A stretch of DNA of 64,000 bases from UBA5069 sp963773745 (GTDB taxonomy: Bacteria > Chloroflexota > Anaerolineae > Caldilineales > Caldilineaceae), in NCBI GenBank assembly GCA_963773745.1, contig CAVZCL010000005.1:868001-932000 (forward strand), given 5' to 3'. The notes under the pieces are model-generated. The model was not told the origin of the DNA, searched no databases, and saw only the letters and a list, made by a program, of their open reading frames with translations. A program made the translations under genes and the position numbers. Of the stretch, positions 8,033 through 17,203 are shown piece after piece. The first letter of the stretch is position 1, and the number at the start of each line of letters is the position of its first letter.

Positions 8033-8668
8033 ATGGCACGACATACAGAAGCGGTTTGCAGGCTGTGCCGCCGCGAAGGCATGAAGCTGTACTTGAAGGG
8101 CGATCGCTGTCTTAGCCCCAAGTGCGCAATTGAAAAGAAGAACAACCCGCCCGGCATGCATGGCCGCAAGGCAACGTTCCGTCGCAAGACGTCGGACTAC
8201 GGCTTGCAGCTGCGCGAGAAGCAGAAGGCGCGCCGTGTCTATGGCATCATGGAACGGCAGTTCCGCCGCTACTTCAGCGAGGCCAACCGCCGCCAGGGCA
8301 TGACGGGCGCGCAACTCCTTGTTATCCTGGAGAGCCGCCTCGACAATGTGGTCTACCGCCTCGGCTTTGCCGACAGCCGCGCACAGGCGCGCCAGCTTGT
8401 GCGCCATGGTCACATCTCGCTCAACGGCCGCCGCACGAATATTCCTTCGGCGCTGGTAAGTGTGGGTGACAAGGTTTCGGTCTACGAGACGAGCCGCAGC
8501 AAGGTCTATTTCAAGGACCGCCTGCAGGTGATGCAGGGCACACGTGTGCCTGCCTGGTTGAACCTTGACCTGGCTGCCATGGGCGGCAACGTTGTCGCTT
8601 CCCCGGCTCGTGAGGATGTCGAAATTCCTCTCAACGAGCAGTTGATTGTCGAATACTACAATCGCTAA
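8033..8668 (+). CDS. rpsD: 30S ribosomal protein S4, zinc-binding type
   Basis: 211-residue S4, a primary 16S rRNA binder in 30S assembly. The N-terminus has a four-Cys zinc site (CRLC...C...C between residues 9 and 31). The S4 RNA-binding domain follows near residue 100 (ESRLDNVVYRLGFADSRAQA, then VRHGHISLNGRR). The C-terminus is LNEQLIVEYYNR, typical of the family. The start ATG 8033 is preceded by CGGAGGATTC. Confidence 0.97.
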   Translation: MARHTEAVCRLCRREGMKLYLKGDRCLSPKCAIEKKNNPPGMHGRKATFRRKTSDYGLQLREKQKARRVYGIMERQFRRYFSEANRRQGMTGAQLLVILESRLDNVVYRLGFADSRAQARQLVRHGHISLNGRRTNIPSALVSVGDKVSVYETSRSKVYFKDRLQVMQGTRVPAWLNLDLAAMGGNVVASPAREDVEIPLNEQLIVEYYNR

Positions 8669-8830
8669 ATTGATTCAGTCGCTGCTGCGGCCGTACGGCA
8701 CGCCATCATACGGTGGCGGGCGTGCGCTCGCAGCGGCTGTTGTGTGCAATGAAGTCGCAGCCCGCTGGAATGTTCGGGCCGTGCGTCGGGTGTCTTCGCC
8801 CGTTTGCGCACCAAGCAGGAGGGTTGTCCC

Positions 8831-9832
8831 TTGCTGAACACGGTACTACCCAAATATGAAGTTGAGTCCAGTTCGTTGAACTACGGCCGCTATATCATCA
8901 GCCCGCTTGAGAGCGGCTATGGTATTACGCTGGGCAACGCGCTGCGACGGGTTCTGCTTTCAAGCTTGCAGGGTGCGGCGGTTACGTCCATCCGCATAAG
9001 CGGCGTTCATCATGAGTTTACTGCCATCCCCCACGTTCGTGAGGATACGCAGCGGCTGATTCTGAACATCAAGCAGATTCGCATTAAGTCGCGCGCAGAA
9101 GAGCCCGTGCGCATGCACGTCGAGGTGACGAGCGAAGGGCCCATTACAGCGGGCGACCTGAATGTTCCGCCCGAACTGGAGATTGTCAACCCTGACCTCT
9201 ATCTGCTCACGGCGGACGCCGATGACGTGGACCTGGACATCGAAATGATTGTCGGGCCCGGACGCGGCTACAGCCCGGCCGAGGAGCGCACAAAGCTTCC
9301 CCTGGGCGAGATTCCAGTGGACGCTATCTACAGCCCGGTGCGCAAGGCCTCCTACAACGTTGAGCGCACGCGCATTGGTGGTCAGACGGACTACGACCGG
9401 CTGGTGCTCGAGGTTTGGACCGACGGCACAATGACGCCCGAGGAGGCGCTGCGCGAATCGGCCAAGATTCTGGTGGCCCGCTTCTCGCTCCTGGCTGGCG
9501 ATGAAGTCCGCATGGCCGAGAAGAAGGAAGAGCCCGAACAGGGCATTCCGGCACGTGTCTACGACGCGCCGATTGAGGAACTTGAATTGACGGTGCGGGC
9601 CTATAACTGCCTCAAGCGCGCCGGCATTACCAAGGTAGGCGAAATCCTCAAGCGCATGGAGAAGGGCGAAGACGAGATGCTCGCCATTCGCAACTTCGGC
9701 AAGAAGTCGCTCGATGAACTCGTTGAGAAGCTGGGCGAGAAGAATTACCTGACGGTGCCGGGCTTCGACAACACCTTCTGGGTGGAGAGCTACAAGTCCG
9801 AGAGTGACGCTGCCGGCGGCGACGAAGAGTAA
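8831..9832 (+). CDS. rpoA: DNA-directed RNA polymerase subunit alpha
   Basis: 333 residues from a TTG start at 8831 (LLNTVLPKYEVES), chosen because AGGAGGG lies 7-8 bases upstream; an earlier in-frame start would lack that spacing. The N-terminal dimerisation domain shows GYGITLGNALRRVLLSSL, and the C-terminal domain near residues 255-310 shows LTVRAYNCLKRAGI and LAIRNFGKKSLDEL, the DNA and activator contact helices. Order rpsD-rpoA-rplQ is universal in this cluster type. Confidence 0.97.
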   Translation: MLNTVLPKYEVESSSLNYGRYIISPLESGYGITLGNALRRVLLSSLQGAAVTSIRISGVHHEFTAIPHVREDTQRLILNIKQIRIKSRAEEPVRMHVEVTSEGPITAGDLNVPPELEIVNPDLYLLTADADDVDLDIEMIVGPGRGYSPAEERTKLPLGEIPVDAIYSPVRKASYNVERTRIGGQTDYDRLVLEVWTDGTMTPEEALRESAKILVARFSLLAGDEVRMAEKKEEPEQGIPARVYDAPIEELELTVRAYNCLKRAGITKVGEILKRMEKGEDEMLAIRNFGKKSLDELVEKLGEKNYLTVPGFDNTFWVESYKSESDAAGGDEE

Positions 9833-9919
9833 GCGGCGCAGGTGACGGTGCAGGCCAAAATTGCGCAGTGGACGGTAGGTGCGGATGCACCGCCCGCCGT
9901 CGAATGAGGAGTCATAATC

Positions 9920-10300
9920 ATGCGACATCGAGTGATGGGGCGCCACCTGGGCCGTGATTCGGCACACCGCAAGGCGCTTTTCAGCAACCTAATTCGCGAC
10001 CTGTATATTCACGGGCGCATTACCACGACTGATGCCAAGGCACGCGCGATTCGCGCAGACGCCGAAAAGCTCATTACCAAGGCCAAGCATGGCCTGGCCG
10101 ATGGCGGCAATCGTGTGCACAGCCAGCGCATGGTCGTGGCCTATCTGCGCGACCAAACGGTTGCCAAGAAGCTCTTCGACGAAATTGCGCCGCTCTTCAT
10201 GGAGCGCAATGGCGGCTACACGCGCATCATCAAGCTGGGCAAGCGTCAGGGCGATGCCGCCGACATGGCGATCATCGAACTGGTTCAGATGCCCGAATAG
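9920..10300 (+). CDS. rplQ: 50S ribosomal protein L17
   Basis: 126-residue L17 of the large-subunit exit-tunnel region. It starts MRHRVMGRHLGRDSAHRKAL, followed by the block ITTTDAKARAIRADAEKLIT, and ends GKRQGDAADMAIIELVQ. Length is normal. A GAGGAGTC ribosome-binding site precedes the ATG. truA follows after 44 bp. Confidence 0.97.
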   Translation: MRHRVMGRHLGRDSAHRKALFSNLIRDLYIHGRITTTDAKARAIRADAEKLITKAKHGLADGGNRVHSQRMVVAYLRDQTVAKKLFDEIAPLFMERNGGYTRIIKLGKRQGDAADMAIIELVQMPE

Positions 10301-10344
10301 CGGGCAGAGGGATTGCCGCACGGCCTGAGGCCAGGTGGCAAACC

Positions 10345-11184
10345 ATGAACGCGACAGAAACGCGCGACGGCTTTGTGCAGGTTGCGGCGTTGGCAGGGTA
10401 TGACGGCACAGCTTACAACGGCTTTCAGGTGCAGGCCGACGTGCCGACAATCCAGGCGCAGCTTGAAGAGGCCCTGGGTACGTTCACAACTTTGCAGGGG
10501 CGCATTGTCGGCTCCGGCCGCACGGACACGGGTGTGCACGCACGGGGCCAGGTTGTTGCGGCCACAGTGCAGTGGCGACACGAGCTGGATGATTTGCGTC
10601 GGGCCTGGAACGCGCATTTGCCGAAGGACATTGTGATTCGGCAGGTGATTGCACCGCCGGCGGGCTTTCATCCCCGCTTCAGTGCTGTGCAACGCACCTA
10701 CCGCTACTTTTTGCGAGAGGGCGCAGGCCGCGAACCGTTGAGCAGCCGCTATGCGCTGGATGTCTCTCAGCGGCTGGATGTGGCAGCCATGCAGGCCGCG
10801 GCAGCAGAGTTGGTTGGTACGCACAACTTCGCCACCTTTGGCCGGCCGCCGCAGGGCGAGAACACAATCCGCACCGTCTTTGCTGCAGACTGGCACATAG
10901 ATTCGTCGGATTTGCCGCCGGTTGGTTTGCAGGACGAACGCAGGCTGGTCTTTACCATAACAGCCAACGCGTTTCTGCAGCACATGGTGCGCAAGGTGGT
11001 TGGAAGCTTGCTGGAGGTTGGGGAAGGACGCTGGTCGGTTGAGCGATTTGCCTGCGCTTTGCAGGCGGCAGATGGCGCACAATCCGCCCCACCGGCTCCA
11101 CCCTGCGGCCTGGTGCTTGAAACGGTGACATACCCCGAGGAATGGCAGCTCTTTGCAGAGCCCACGCCCGGGTTGATCAAATGA
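10345..11184 (+). CDS. truA: tRNA pseudouridine synthase A
   Basis: 279-residue TruA, which makes pseudouridine at positions 38-40 of the tRNA anticodon stem. The catalytic Asp is in GSGRTDTGVHARGQV (about residues 55-70). The second conserved block ANAFLQHMVRKVVGSLLEVG is present near residue 211, and RTYRYF lies at about residue 116. The truA-rplM-rpsI order after rplQ is common in Firmicutes and Chloroflexota. Confidence 0.96.
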   Translation: MNATETRDGFVQVAALAGYDGTAYNGFQVQADVPTIQAQLEEALGTFTTLQGRIVGSGRTDTGVHARGQVVAATVQWRHELDDLRRAWNAHLPKDIVIRQVIAPPAGFHPRFSAVQRTYRYFLREGAGREPLSSRYALDVSQRLDVAAMQAAAAELVGTHNFATFGRPPQGENTIRTVFAADWHIDSSDLPPVGLQDERRLVFTITANAFLQHMVRKVVGSLLEVGEGRWSVERFACALQAADGAQSAPPAPPCGLVLETVTYPEEWQLFAEPTPGLIK

Positions 11185-11275
11185 AGTGATGCTCTGCTCT
11201 CGTTGCAGGGCTGTTGAATGAGAATCAGCACTCGAACCGTGAGTGCTTGGCAACTTGAGTAGAGGAGTCAGTCTC

Positions 11276-11719
11276 GTGAAGGCGACTGTAAGTCCGAGCG
11301 AAGAAGAGATCAAAGCGCAGCGCGAGTGGTTCGTCGTGGATGCGACAGGCGCGACGCTGGGCCGTCTGGCCACACACATTGCCACTGTGCTGCGTGGCAA
11401 GCACAAGCCTACGTTCAGCCCGAACATGGACAGCGGCGATTTTGTGATTGTGACCAACTGCGAGCGCATCGTCGTCACCGGCAAGAAGCTCGACACGGTC
11501 TTCTATCACAAGCACTCGCAGTATCCCGGCGGCTTGCACAGCCGCTCCATGCGCGAGCAGATGGAACGCTATCCCGACCGCGTCATCTATGAGGCTGTCA
11601 AGGGGATGATGCCGAAGACCCGCCTGGGCCGTGCACAGATGACGAAGCTGCGCATCTACGCCGGTCCCGAGCACCCGCACGCCGCCCAACAGCCCAAAGC
11701 GCTGGAATTTGGAGAATAA
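11276..11719 (+). CDS. rplM: 50S ribosomal protein L13
   Basis: 147-residue L13, an early large-subunit assembly protein, read from GTG 11276 with AGAGGAG 8-9 bases upstream. Family motifs: WFVVDATGATLGRLATHIA, YHKHSQYPGGLHSRSM and the block EAVKGMMPKTRLGRAQMTKL ending in YAGPEHPHAAQQP. Only 3 bp separate it from rpsI, its constant partner. Confidence 0.96.
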   Translation: MKATVSPSEEEIKAQREWFVVDATGATLGRLATHIATVLRGKHKPTFSPNMDSGDFVIVTNCERIVVTGKKLDTVFYHKHSQYPGGLHSRSMREQMERYPDRVIYEAVKGMMPKTRLGRAQMTKLRIYAGPEHPHAAQQPKALEFGE

Positions 11720-11722
11720 CCC

Positions 11723-12113
11723 ATGGCTGAATATATTGAGGCCGTTGGCCGCCGCAAGACCGCCACAGCCCGTGTACGCCTCTACGCCGGCACCGGCGAG
11801 ATCGTTGTCAATGACAAGCCGATGGACGTCTACTTCGGCCGCGACCTGGACCAGATGATTCTGATGCAGCCGCTCAATGCCACCGGCACAGCGGCCAGCT
11901 ACAACATCAGCGTCCACGTTAAGGGTGGTGGTGACAGCGGCCAGGCCGCCGCCGTGCGCATGGGCATTGCCCGCGCGCTGGCGATGGGTGATACGGGCCT
12001 GCGCACGCCGCTCAAGAGCGCCGGTTTCCTGACGCGCAGACGCCCGCGCCAAGGAACGCAAGAAGCCAGGCCTCAAGCGCGCCCGCAAGGCCAAGCAGTA
12101 CACCAAGCGCTAG
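11723..12113 (+). CDS. rpsI: 30S ribosomal protein S9 (one frame break)
   Basis: S9 of the 30S head, whose C-terminal tail contacts P-site tRNA. It begins MAEYIEAVGRRKTATARVRL and continues through KGGGDSGQAAAVRMGIARAL. An extra base at about 12036 shifts the frame. Restoring it gives LTRDARAKERKKPGLKRARK and the invariant KQYTKR end at TAG 12113, about 130 residues. The essential C-terminus makes a real mutation very unlikely. A terminator follows. Confidence 0.92.
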
Positions 12114-12144
12114 AGCGCGCCACGGTACTGCCTACCCATGTGAA

Positions 12145-12178
12145 AAAGCCTCCGGAATCCGTTCCGGAGGCTTTGTTT
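12145..12178 (+). terminator. Rho-independent terminator of the ribosomal cluster
   Basis: A 13-bp perfect stem AAAGCCTCCGGAA / TTCCGGAGGCTTT with a TCCG loop (12145-12174) is followed by GTTTTC. It lies 31 bp after the rpsI stop and is the clearest factor-independent terminator in the window. Confidence 0.9.
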
Positions 12179-12221
12179 TCTGTACAATCAGCGCAGCCCG
12201 CCCATACGCAGGAATGAGCCA

Positions 12222-12832
12222 ATGATTCGCACCGCACTGCTTTGCGTGCCGCAACTGGATGATGAAGCCCTCGACGCCGTGCGTTTGTGCCTGCGCAGCG
12301 TGCCCGGCGTTGTCGTGCTTGAGGAGCGCGCTGTCGCTTCCCAGCGCACGTGGCTTGCCGAGACGCTGCGCACCTGGTGTGACGAAGCCGAAATGGACCT
12401 TGTGCTCACGCTGGGTGGTACGCTGCCCGCGCCTGGCCCCAGCGCCGCCGAGATTGTGCCCGAGGCCACGCTCGATGTGCTCGACCGCCTTGCGCCTGCG
12501 CTGCCCGAAGCCATGCGCGCCGAGGCGCAGATGCTCTCGCCGCTCGCGCTGCTGGACAGGGGCGTGGCGGGCATACGCAGCCGCACGCTCATCGTCAACC
12601 TGCCTGAAGGAGCCGCAGCGGCGCACTGGCTCGAGGCAATCGTGGAGGTCATCCCGCCCTATATCGCGCACCTGCAGGGTGATGCGCTGGCGCCTCGCCT
12701 TGCTGATTTTGCCGACAATGATGCGGACGACGCCGCGACGACCGCGACGAGAGCGCCGAAGCGTTGCCCCGTTCTTCAAAAGCGCTGGACCCCGACGAGT
12801 TCGCCGCTTTTCTCCGCCGCAACAAGGATTAA
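12222..12832 (+). CDS. MogA/MoaB-like molybdopterin-binding-fold protein (one frame break)
   Basis: About 200 residues with the MogA/MoaB fold, whose classical members adenylylate molybdopterin in molybdenum cofactor synthesis. The motif LTLGGTLPAPGPSAAEIVPE stands for the usual TTGGTG block, and RGVAGIRSRTLIVNLPEG is the conserved second motif. A base is missing at about 12735. The other frame then gives a clean tail with LDPDEFAAFLRRNKD ending at TAA 12832. That stop lies at the tip of a long palindrome shared with the convergent gene. No other Mo-cofactor gene is nearby, so the exact role is open. Confidence 0.75.
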
Positions 12833-12937
12833 CAGCAGTACACAGGTGACACAGAAACGAACAGACAACAACGGACGAGTGCGGTATTCTCATCCGTTGT
12901 TGTCTGTTCGTTTCTGTGTCACCTGTGTACTGCTGTT
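12831..12937. repeat. Near-perfect palindrome between convergent genes
   Basis: Arms of 49 bp (12831-12879 and 12889-12937) differ at one position and are separated by a 9-nt loop. The arms start AACAGCAGTACACAGG. The left arm begins in the TAA of the MogA-like gene and the right arm ends just before the stop of the MetE-like gene. It can act as a terminator hairpin for both strands. Confidence 0.9.
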
Positions 12938-12938
12938 C

Positions 12939-13977
12939 TTATTCCAGCCCCAACTCCTTGCGCACCCTCTGTACGCCTGCCACCATGTTGGCCAGCTTGG
13001 GGCGCGCCGCCCAGCGCGCCGTCTGGCTGAGGCCGCAGTCGGGCGCAAAGGCCAGCCGCTCGGCGGGGGCGTGCTGCAGGCAGAGGCGCACGCGCTCGGC
13101 CACAACCTCCGGCGTCTCCACAAAGTAGCTCTTCACGTCGATGATGCCCACCGCCACATCGGTCACCTCGGCAATGTGGGCAATCACCTCCAGCTCAGCG
13201 AACTCGCGGCTCGCCATCTCTACGTGGATTTCGTCCACGTGCATGCCCAAAAAGTCGGGGAACATGGGCGCATAGCGGCGTGGGGCCACGGCGCGCGCCT
13301 TGTAGTTGCCAAAGCAGAGGTGTGTGGCAAGGCGGCAGGCGCCCACCACCGGCCCCACGGTGCGATTGAAGAGATCCACCATGCGCGCGGTGTCCTCTTT
13401 GTACGCATAGCAGGACATGGAAGGCTCGTCCACTGTAATCTCGCGGCAACCGGCCTCCACCAGCGCGCCAAGCTCGGCACGGACAATGCGGCAGCAGCGC
13501 CTCGGCCACAGCCCAGCGGTCGGGGTAGTCGGCGTTGGGCAGCAGGCGGCCGCTCAGCGTGTAGGGGCCGGGCACGCTCGCCTTGAGCGCCGGGCCGGGC
13601 GGCGCGAGGCGCTGCAAGCGCTTGAATTCCTCGACTGCGCCCAGGCCACGCGGCGCGAGCAATTGGCCGCAAATGGCGTGGCGGCCGCGCTGGTCATGCG
13701 CAGGCGGGCCAAAGCGGCGCGGCGATTCCCCCTCCAGCTCAATCCCCTCAATGTAGCCGTAAAAGGAGAGGTTAAAGTCAAGGCGCGTCTGTTCGCCATC
13801 GGTGATGACGTCCAGACCGGCCTGCATCTGGTCGTGAATGGCGACGACGACCGCGTCGTCAATGAGCTCGGCAACGTCGGCGCTGCCGAACTGCTCCAGA
13901 TGATTGCTGGCGAACTCGAGCCAGGCGGGGAAAGGGTAGCTGCCCATGACAATTGTGCGCAGAGGGCGCGGTTGCAT
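12939..13977 (-). CDS. MetE-like cobalamin-independent methionine synthase family protein (one frame break)
   Basis: About 345 residues of the short, single-barrel MetE family (vitamin B12-independent methyltransferases). It begins MQPRPLRTIVMGSYPFPAWL. Zinc ligands are visible: H and C in THLCFGNYKA, E in HVEMASRE and C in PDCGLSQTARW. The substrate-domain motif ITVDEPSMS precedes them. An extra base at about 13488 breaks the frame; both halves match one protein. Length is half that of full MetE, as for the YxjG/MesX-like group. The true methyl donor and acceptor are unknown. Confidence 0.82.
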
Positions 13978-14026
13978 TGTGTGCCTCCTGTGGGCCTGGG
14001 GTGGAACGGTTGCGTGGCGAATGGAT

Positions 14027-14120
14027 CATTGGTCAATGGTCAATGGTCAGTGGTGAATTGGGAAATCGCGCGGCGTGGCATGCGCGGCACGCCAGTTACC
14101 AATTCACCAATGACCAATTG
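14027..14120. repeat. GGTCAAT heptamer hairpin
   Basis: Tandem GGTCAAT/GGTCAGT heptamers (14027-14061) face inverted copies (TTACCAATTCACCAATGACC, 14096-14115). Together they form an imperfect hairpin between two minus-strand genes. The unit is also repeated at 32465-32523. Confidence 0.7.
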
Positions 14121-14127
14121 CCTTTTA

Positions 14128-14898
14128 CTATCCGTAAACGCGCTTGACACGCGCGCGGTAGTCGTCGTAGGCGGCGTCGAATTGCGCTTTGGAGCGCTCG
14201 CTGCCAATGAGGAGCGCACTTGTAAGCACAATGGGCGGCTGCCCCAGCGCCGTGAGTTTCTCGGCAATCAGCACCTTGAGCGCGTTCGTCACCGCCGCAG
14301 CGCCTATGGTGGAGCCAGGGCCGACAGGGTCCGCCAGCCCCTCCACGTGGACGAGCGCGTCACCGGCGGGGGTGCAGTTGTCGATGACCACGTCGGCCAA
14401 ATCGACCAGCCGCTTCCCGCACGAGTGGCGCGGCGCAGACGCCAGGCAGTGAGCCATGCTTACCACGGCAATCACGGGCAGGCCAAGCTCCTTCGCCACC
14501 AGCGCCACCTCGACGACCACCTCGTTGACGCCGCTGTTGGAATAGATCACAAAGCAATCGGGCGGAGCCAGCACGAAGTTGCGCAGAATTGTGCGCCCCA
14601 GCCCCTCTACATGCTCGAGGAACATGGCCTGACGTTGGCCGTTGGAGCCGACCACCTGCGTGTGGAAGGTGAGCGACAGGTCCACAATGGGGTGGAAGCC
14701 GGGGAAACTGCCGTGGCGGGGAAACATCTCCTCCACGAACATGCGCGAGTGGCCTGTGCCAAAGAGATGCACAAGGCCGCCGCCGGCAATGGCTTGCGTG
14801 CAGAGATCGGCCGCCTGCTCGATGGCAGGCAACTGCGTGGCGCGAATACGCGCAATGATATCGCCGGCGGCGTCAAGATAGGCGAGGGCAGGGTTCAT
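14128..14898 (-). CDS. SIS-domain protein, UPF0309 family
   Basis: 256 residues from ATG 14898 (MNPALAYLDAAGDIIARI). The frame stays open upstream only because it reads through a repeat, so that extension is not used. SIS domains bind phosphosugars; here FGTGHSRMFVEEMFPRHGS (residues ~45-63) and the second site IYSNSGVNEVVVEVAL are clear. The UPF0309 group resembles MurNAc-6-P etherase-type and isomerase-type enzymes but has no assigned reaction. It diverges from the GntR regulator at 15208 across a REP pair, so it is probably part of the same sugar locus. Confidence 0.88.
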   Translation of the reverse strand: MNPALAYLDAAGDIIARIRATQLPAIEQAADLCTQAIAGGGLVHLFGTGHSRMFVEEMFPRHGSFPGFHPIVDLSLTFHTQVVGSNGQRQAMFLEHVEGLGRTILRNFVLAPPDCFVIYSNSGVNEVVVEVALVAKELGLPVIAVVSMAHCLASAPRHSCGKRLVDLADVVIDNCTPAGDALVHVEGLADPVGPGSTIGAAAVTNALKVLIAEKLTALGQPPIVLTSALLIGSERSKAQFDAAYDDYRARVKRVYG

Positions 14899-14950
14899 GG
14901 AGAGCCTCGGGTGGTGGGTGTGGGGTGTCGAGAAATGCGGCGTGCGTTTC

Positions 14951-15025
14951 GTAGCGGCGGCTTCAGCCGCCGTAGGTGCGAGATCGCAGCGCATCCTCGA
15001 GCACGGCGGCTGAAGCCGCCGCTAC
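14951..15025. repeat. REP-like inverted pair (GGCGGCT family)
   Basis: GTAGC + GGCGGCTTCAGCCGCC + GT faces the inverted copy AC + GGCGGCTGAAGCCGCC + GCTAC, with a ~30-bp linker containing TCCTCGAG. Flanking TGCGTTTC / GAAACGCA extends the symmetry. Each half is itself a palindrome with GTAG at its outer end, the arrangement of a BIME. Further full copies are at 30024, 37550 and 56715. Confidence 0.85.
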
Positions 15026-15100
15026 GAAACGCACCTGCGTGCAAGACACAGGCGTTGCCAATGACCAATGACCGCTCAGCCAACCGCTCAAGAATCATGG

Positions 15101-15130
15101 TTGACGCCGCTACTCAAACCATATTATACT
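15101..15130 (+). promoter_or_regulatory. Putative sigma70 promoter of the gntR-led sugar locus
   Basis: TTGACG (15101-15106) and TATACT (15125-15130) are spaced by 18 bp, 78 bp before the gntR start. An imperfect dyad AACCA-N9-TGGTT overlaps the -10 box, a plausible site for autoregulation by the GntR protein. This is inferred from sequence only. Confidence 0.5.
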
Positions 15131-15207
15131 TGGTTGTACGGTGGCTTAGCCACCGTCGCGTCCTCAGTCGGGATGCGGCCGGGTCGTCGCCGCACAGCCT
15201 CCCTATC

Positions 15208-16015
15208 ATGCACGATACGCTGAACAAGAGACCAGTTTACCAGCAGCTGAACCAATTGCTGCGCGAGCTTGTACGCCGCGGTGATTTTGCGCCCGGCGCG
15301 CGCTTCCTCACCGAGCGGCAGGTGGTCGAGCGCTTTGCCGTAAGCCGTGCCACTGCCAACAAGGCGCTTTCCAACCTTGTGGCCGAAGGCACGCTCGAGT
15401 TTCGCAAGGGCGTTGGCACCTTTGTGCGCGGCGGCGCGCTCCAATATGACACGCGCGCGCTGGCCAGCTTCACCGAGAAGGCGCAGGCCGCGGGCAAGAC
15501 ACCCGGCACGCGCGTCCTCGAGTGGCAGCAGGTGGCCGCGCAATAGCCTCGCCGATCACGTGCAGCAGGCGCTGCGCCTTGCGCCTGCCGACCGAGCCTT
15601 CCGTGTTGAGCGGCTGCGTCTGGCCGACAACGTGCCCGTGATTCTGGAGCGTCGGCTGATTGTGGCTCGCTTCTGTCCCGACCTTGAACGAGATGACCTG
15701 GAAAGTTCGCTCTACGCCGTCTGGACGCGGAAGTATGGGCTGGATCTGGGTGGAGCAGACGAGGTGATCCGCGCCGTGCTGCTGCGCAACGGCGAGGCGC
15801 GCTTGCTCGAGGTGCGCAGCGGCGCGCCCGGCTTCCTGATCCACGCGACCGGTAGCCTGGCTGATGGCGCGCCGCTCTGGCAGGAAGAGACCTGGTATCG
15901 CGGCGACATGTACGAATTCCATAACCGCCTGGGGCCGCTGCCCGGCGCACACGCCGTCATGGGTAGCGCTGCGGTAACTGCGATCCAATCAATTGAAAGA
16001 GCGAATTATGTCTGA
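15208..16015 (+). CDS. GntR/HutC-family transcriptional regulator (one frame break)
   Basis: About 268 residues. The N-terminal winged helix-turn-helix (residues ~8-75) shows YQQLNQLLRELVRRGDFAPG, the GntR start, with ERFAVSRATANKALSNLV as recognition region and GVGTFVRGG as the wing. The rest is a UTRA effector domain (FRVERLRLADNVPVILERRL and a typical C-terminal YRGDMYEFHNRL). An extra base at about 15540 separates the two parts. UTRA regulators usually sense a phosphorylated sugar or related ligand. Its stop overlaps the next gene by 8 bp, so it leads the catabolic operon. Confidence 0.88.
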
Positions 16016-17162
16016 AATTCAACGCCGCAATCGTCGGCACCGGCTTTATGGGACCCACGCACACCGAGGCGTTGCGCCGGCTGGGCATTCGTGTTGCGGG
16101 CATTCTGGACGCAACGCCCGAAAAGTCGCAGGTCGCTGCCGACAGCCTGAACTTGCCCCGAGGCTACGCGAGCATGGATGAACTGCTGGCCGATCCGACC
16201 GTGCAGGCCGTCCACATCGCCACGCCCAATATGCTCCACTTTGCCATGGCCAAGGCTGTGCTGGAGGCGGGCAAGCATGTGCTCTGCGAGAAGCCACTGG
16301 CGATGAACTCGGCTGAATCGGCGGAGCTGGTGCGCATCGTGGCGGCGGCCTCCGGCTGCGCGGCGGGCGTCAACTACAACATGCGCTTCTACCCGCTCAA
16401 CATGGAGGCGCGTGCGCGTGTGCAGCCGCGGCGACATCGGCGACATCTACACAATCCACGGCTACTATATTCAGGATCGGCTCCTCTACCAAACCGACTA
16501 CAACTGGCGCGTGCTGGCGCAAGAGGGCGGTGATGTGCGCGGAATTGGCGACATCGGCACCCACTGGATGGACCTGGCGCAAAGCATCAGCGGCCTGGAG
16601 ATCGAGTCCGTCTGCGCCGACCTGCAGATTGTGCACCCTGTCCGCCTGCGCCCCATGGGCGAAGTGCAAACCTTTACGGGGAAATTGGGCGCTCAAAACG
16701 CCACCGAGCCCGTGGAGATTACCACTGAGGATACCGGCAGCGTGCTGCTGCGCTTCAAGGGCGGCGCACGCGGCGTGCTGCACGTTTCGCAGGTGAACGC
16801 CGGGCGCAAGAACAATCTGCGCTGGGAAATTGCAGGCTCCAAGGGCGCAATGGCGTGGGATGGCGAGCACCCCAACGAACTCTGGCTTGGCTCGCGCGAG
16901 CACGCCAACGAAGTGCTGCTCAAGGACCCCTCGCTGCTTTCGGATTTTGCGCGGCCCTACGCTGCCTATCCCCGGTAACCACGCCGAGGGCTACCCCGAC
17001 ACCTTCAAGATGATCTTCAAGGCCTTCTATGGCTATATCGCGGCGGGCGACTTCAGCGCACCGGCTCCCTTCCCCACTTTTGCGGAGGGGCACCGCGAAA
17101 TGCTGCTCTGCGAGGCCATATACCGTAGCCACCGCGAGCAGCGCTGGGTGACCGTTGAATAG
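16008..17162 (+). CDS. Gfo/Idh/MocA-family oxidoreductase (three frame breaks)
   Basis: About 384 residues of an NAD(P)-dependent sugar/cyclitol dehydrogenase family. The Rossmann start FNAAIVGTGFMGPTHTEAL appears once an extra A at about 16017 is removed. CEKPLAMNSAESAELVRI carries the family EKP motif with catalytic Lys. GDVRGIGDIGTHWMDLAQSI carries the conserved D-x-G-x-H-x-x-D element. Further extra bases lie at about 16422 and 16970 (CCCC for CCC). Net length is a multiple of three, so the original gene was whole. It probably oxidises the sugar taken up by the downstream ABC system. Confidence 0.87.
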
Positions 17163-17203
17163 ACGCTACTCTTTGCAAATCATATAGAAGCGGAGGAGAG
17201 ACC

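Noticed and set aside
14899..14994. N-terminal extension of the SIS-domain protein
   Set aside because: The extra residues (TAAEAAATK type) are translation of the REP-like element and not protein-like.
13417..15546. 709-codon plus-strand open frame across the MetE-like and SIS genes
   Set aside because: It runs antisense to two clear minus-strand genes and through a repeat; only its last part (from 15208) is the real GntR gene.
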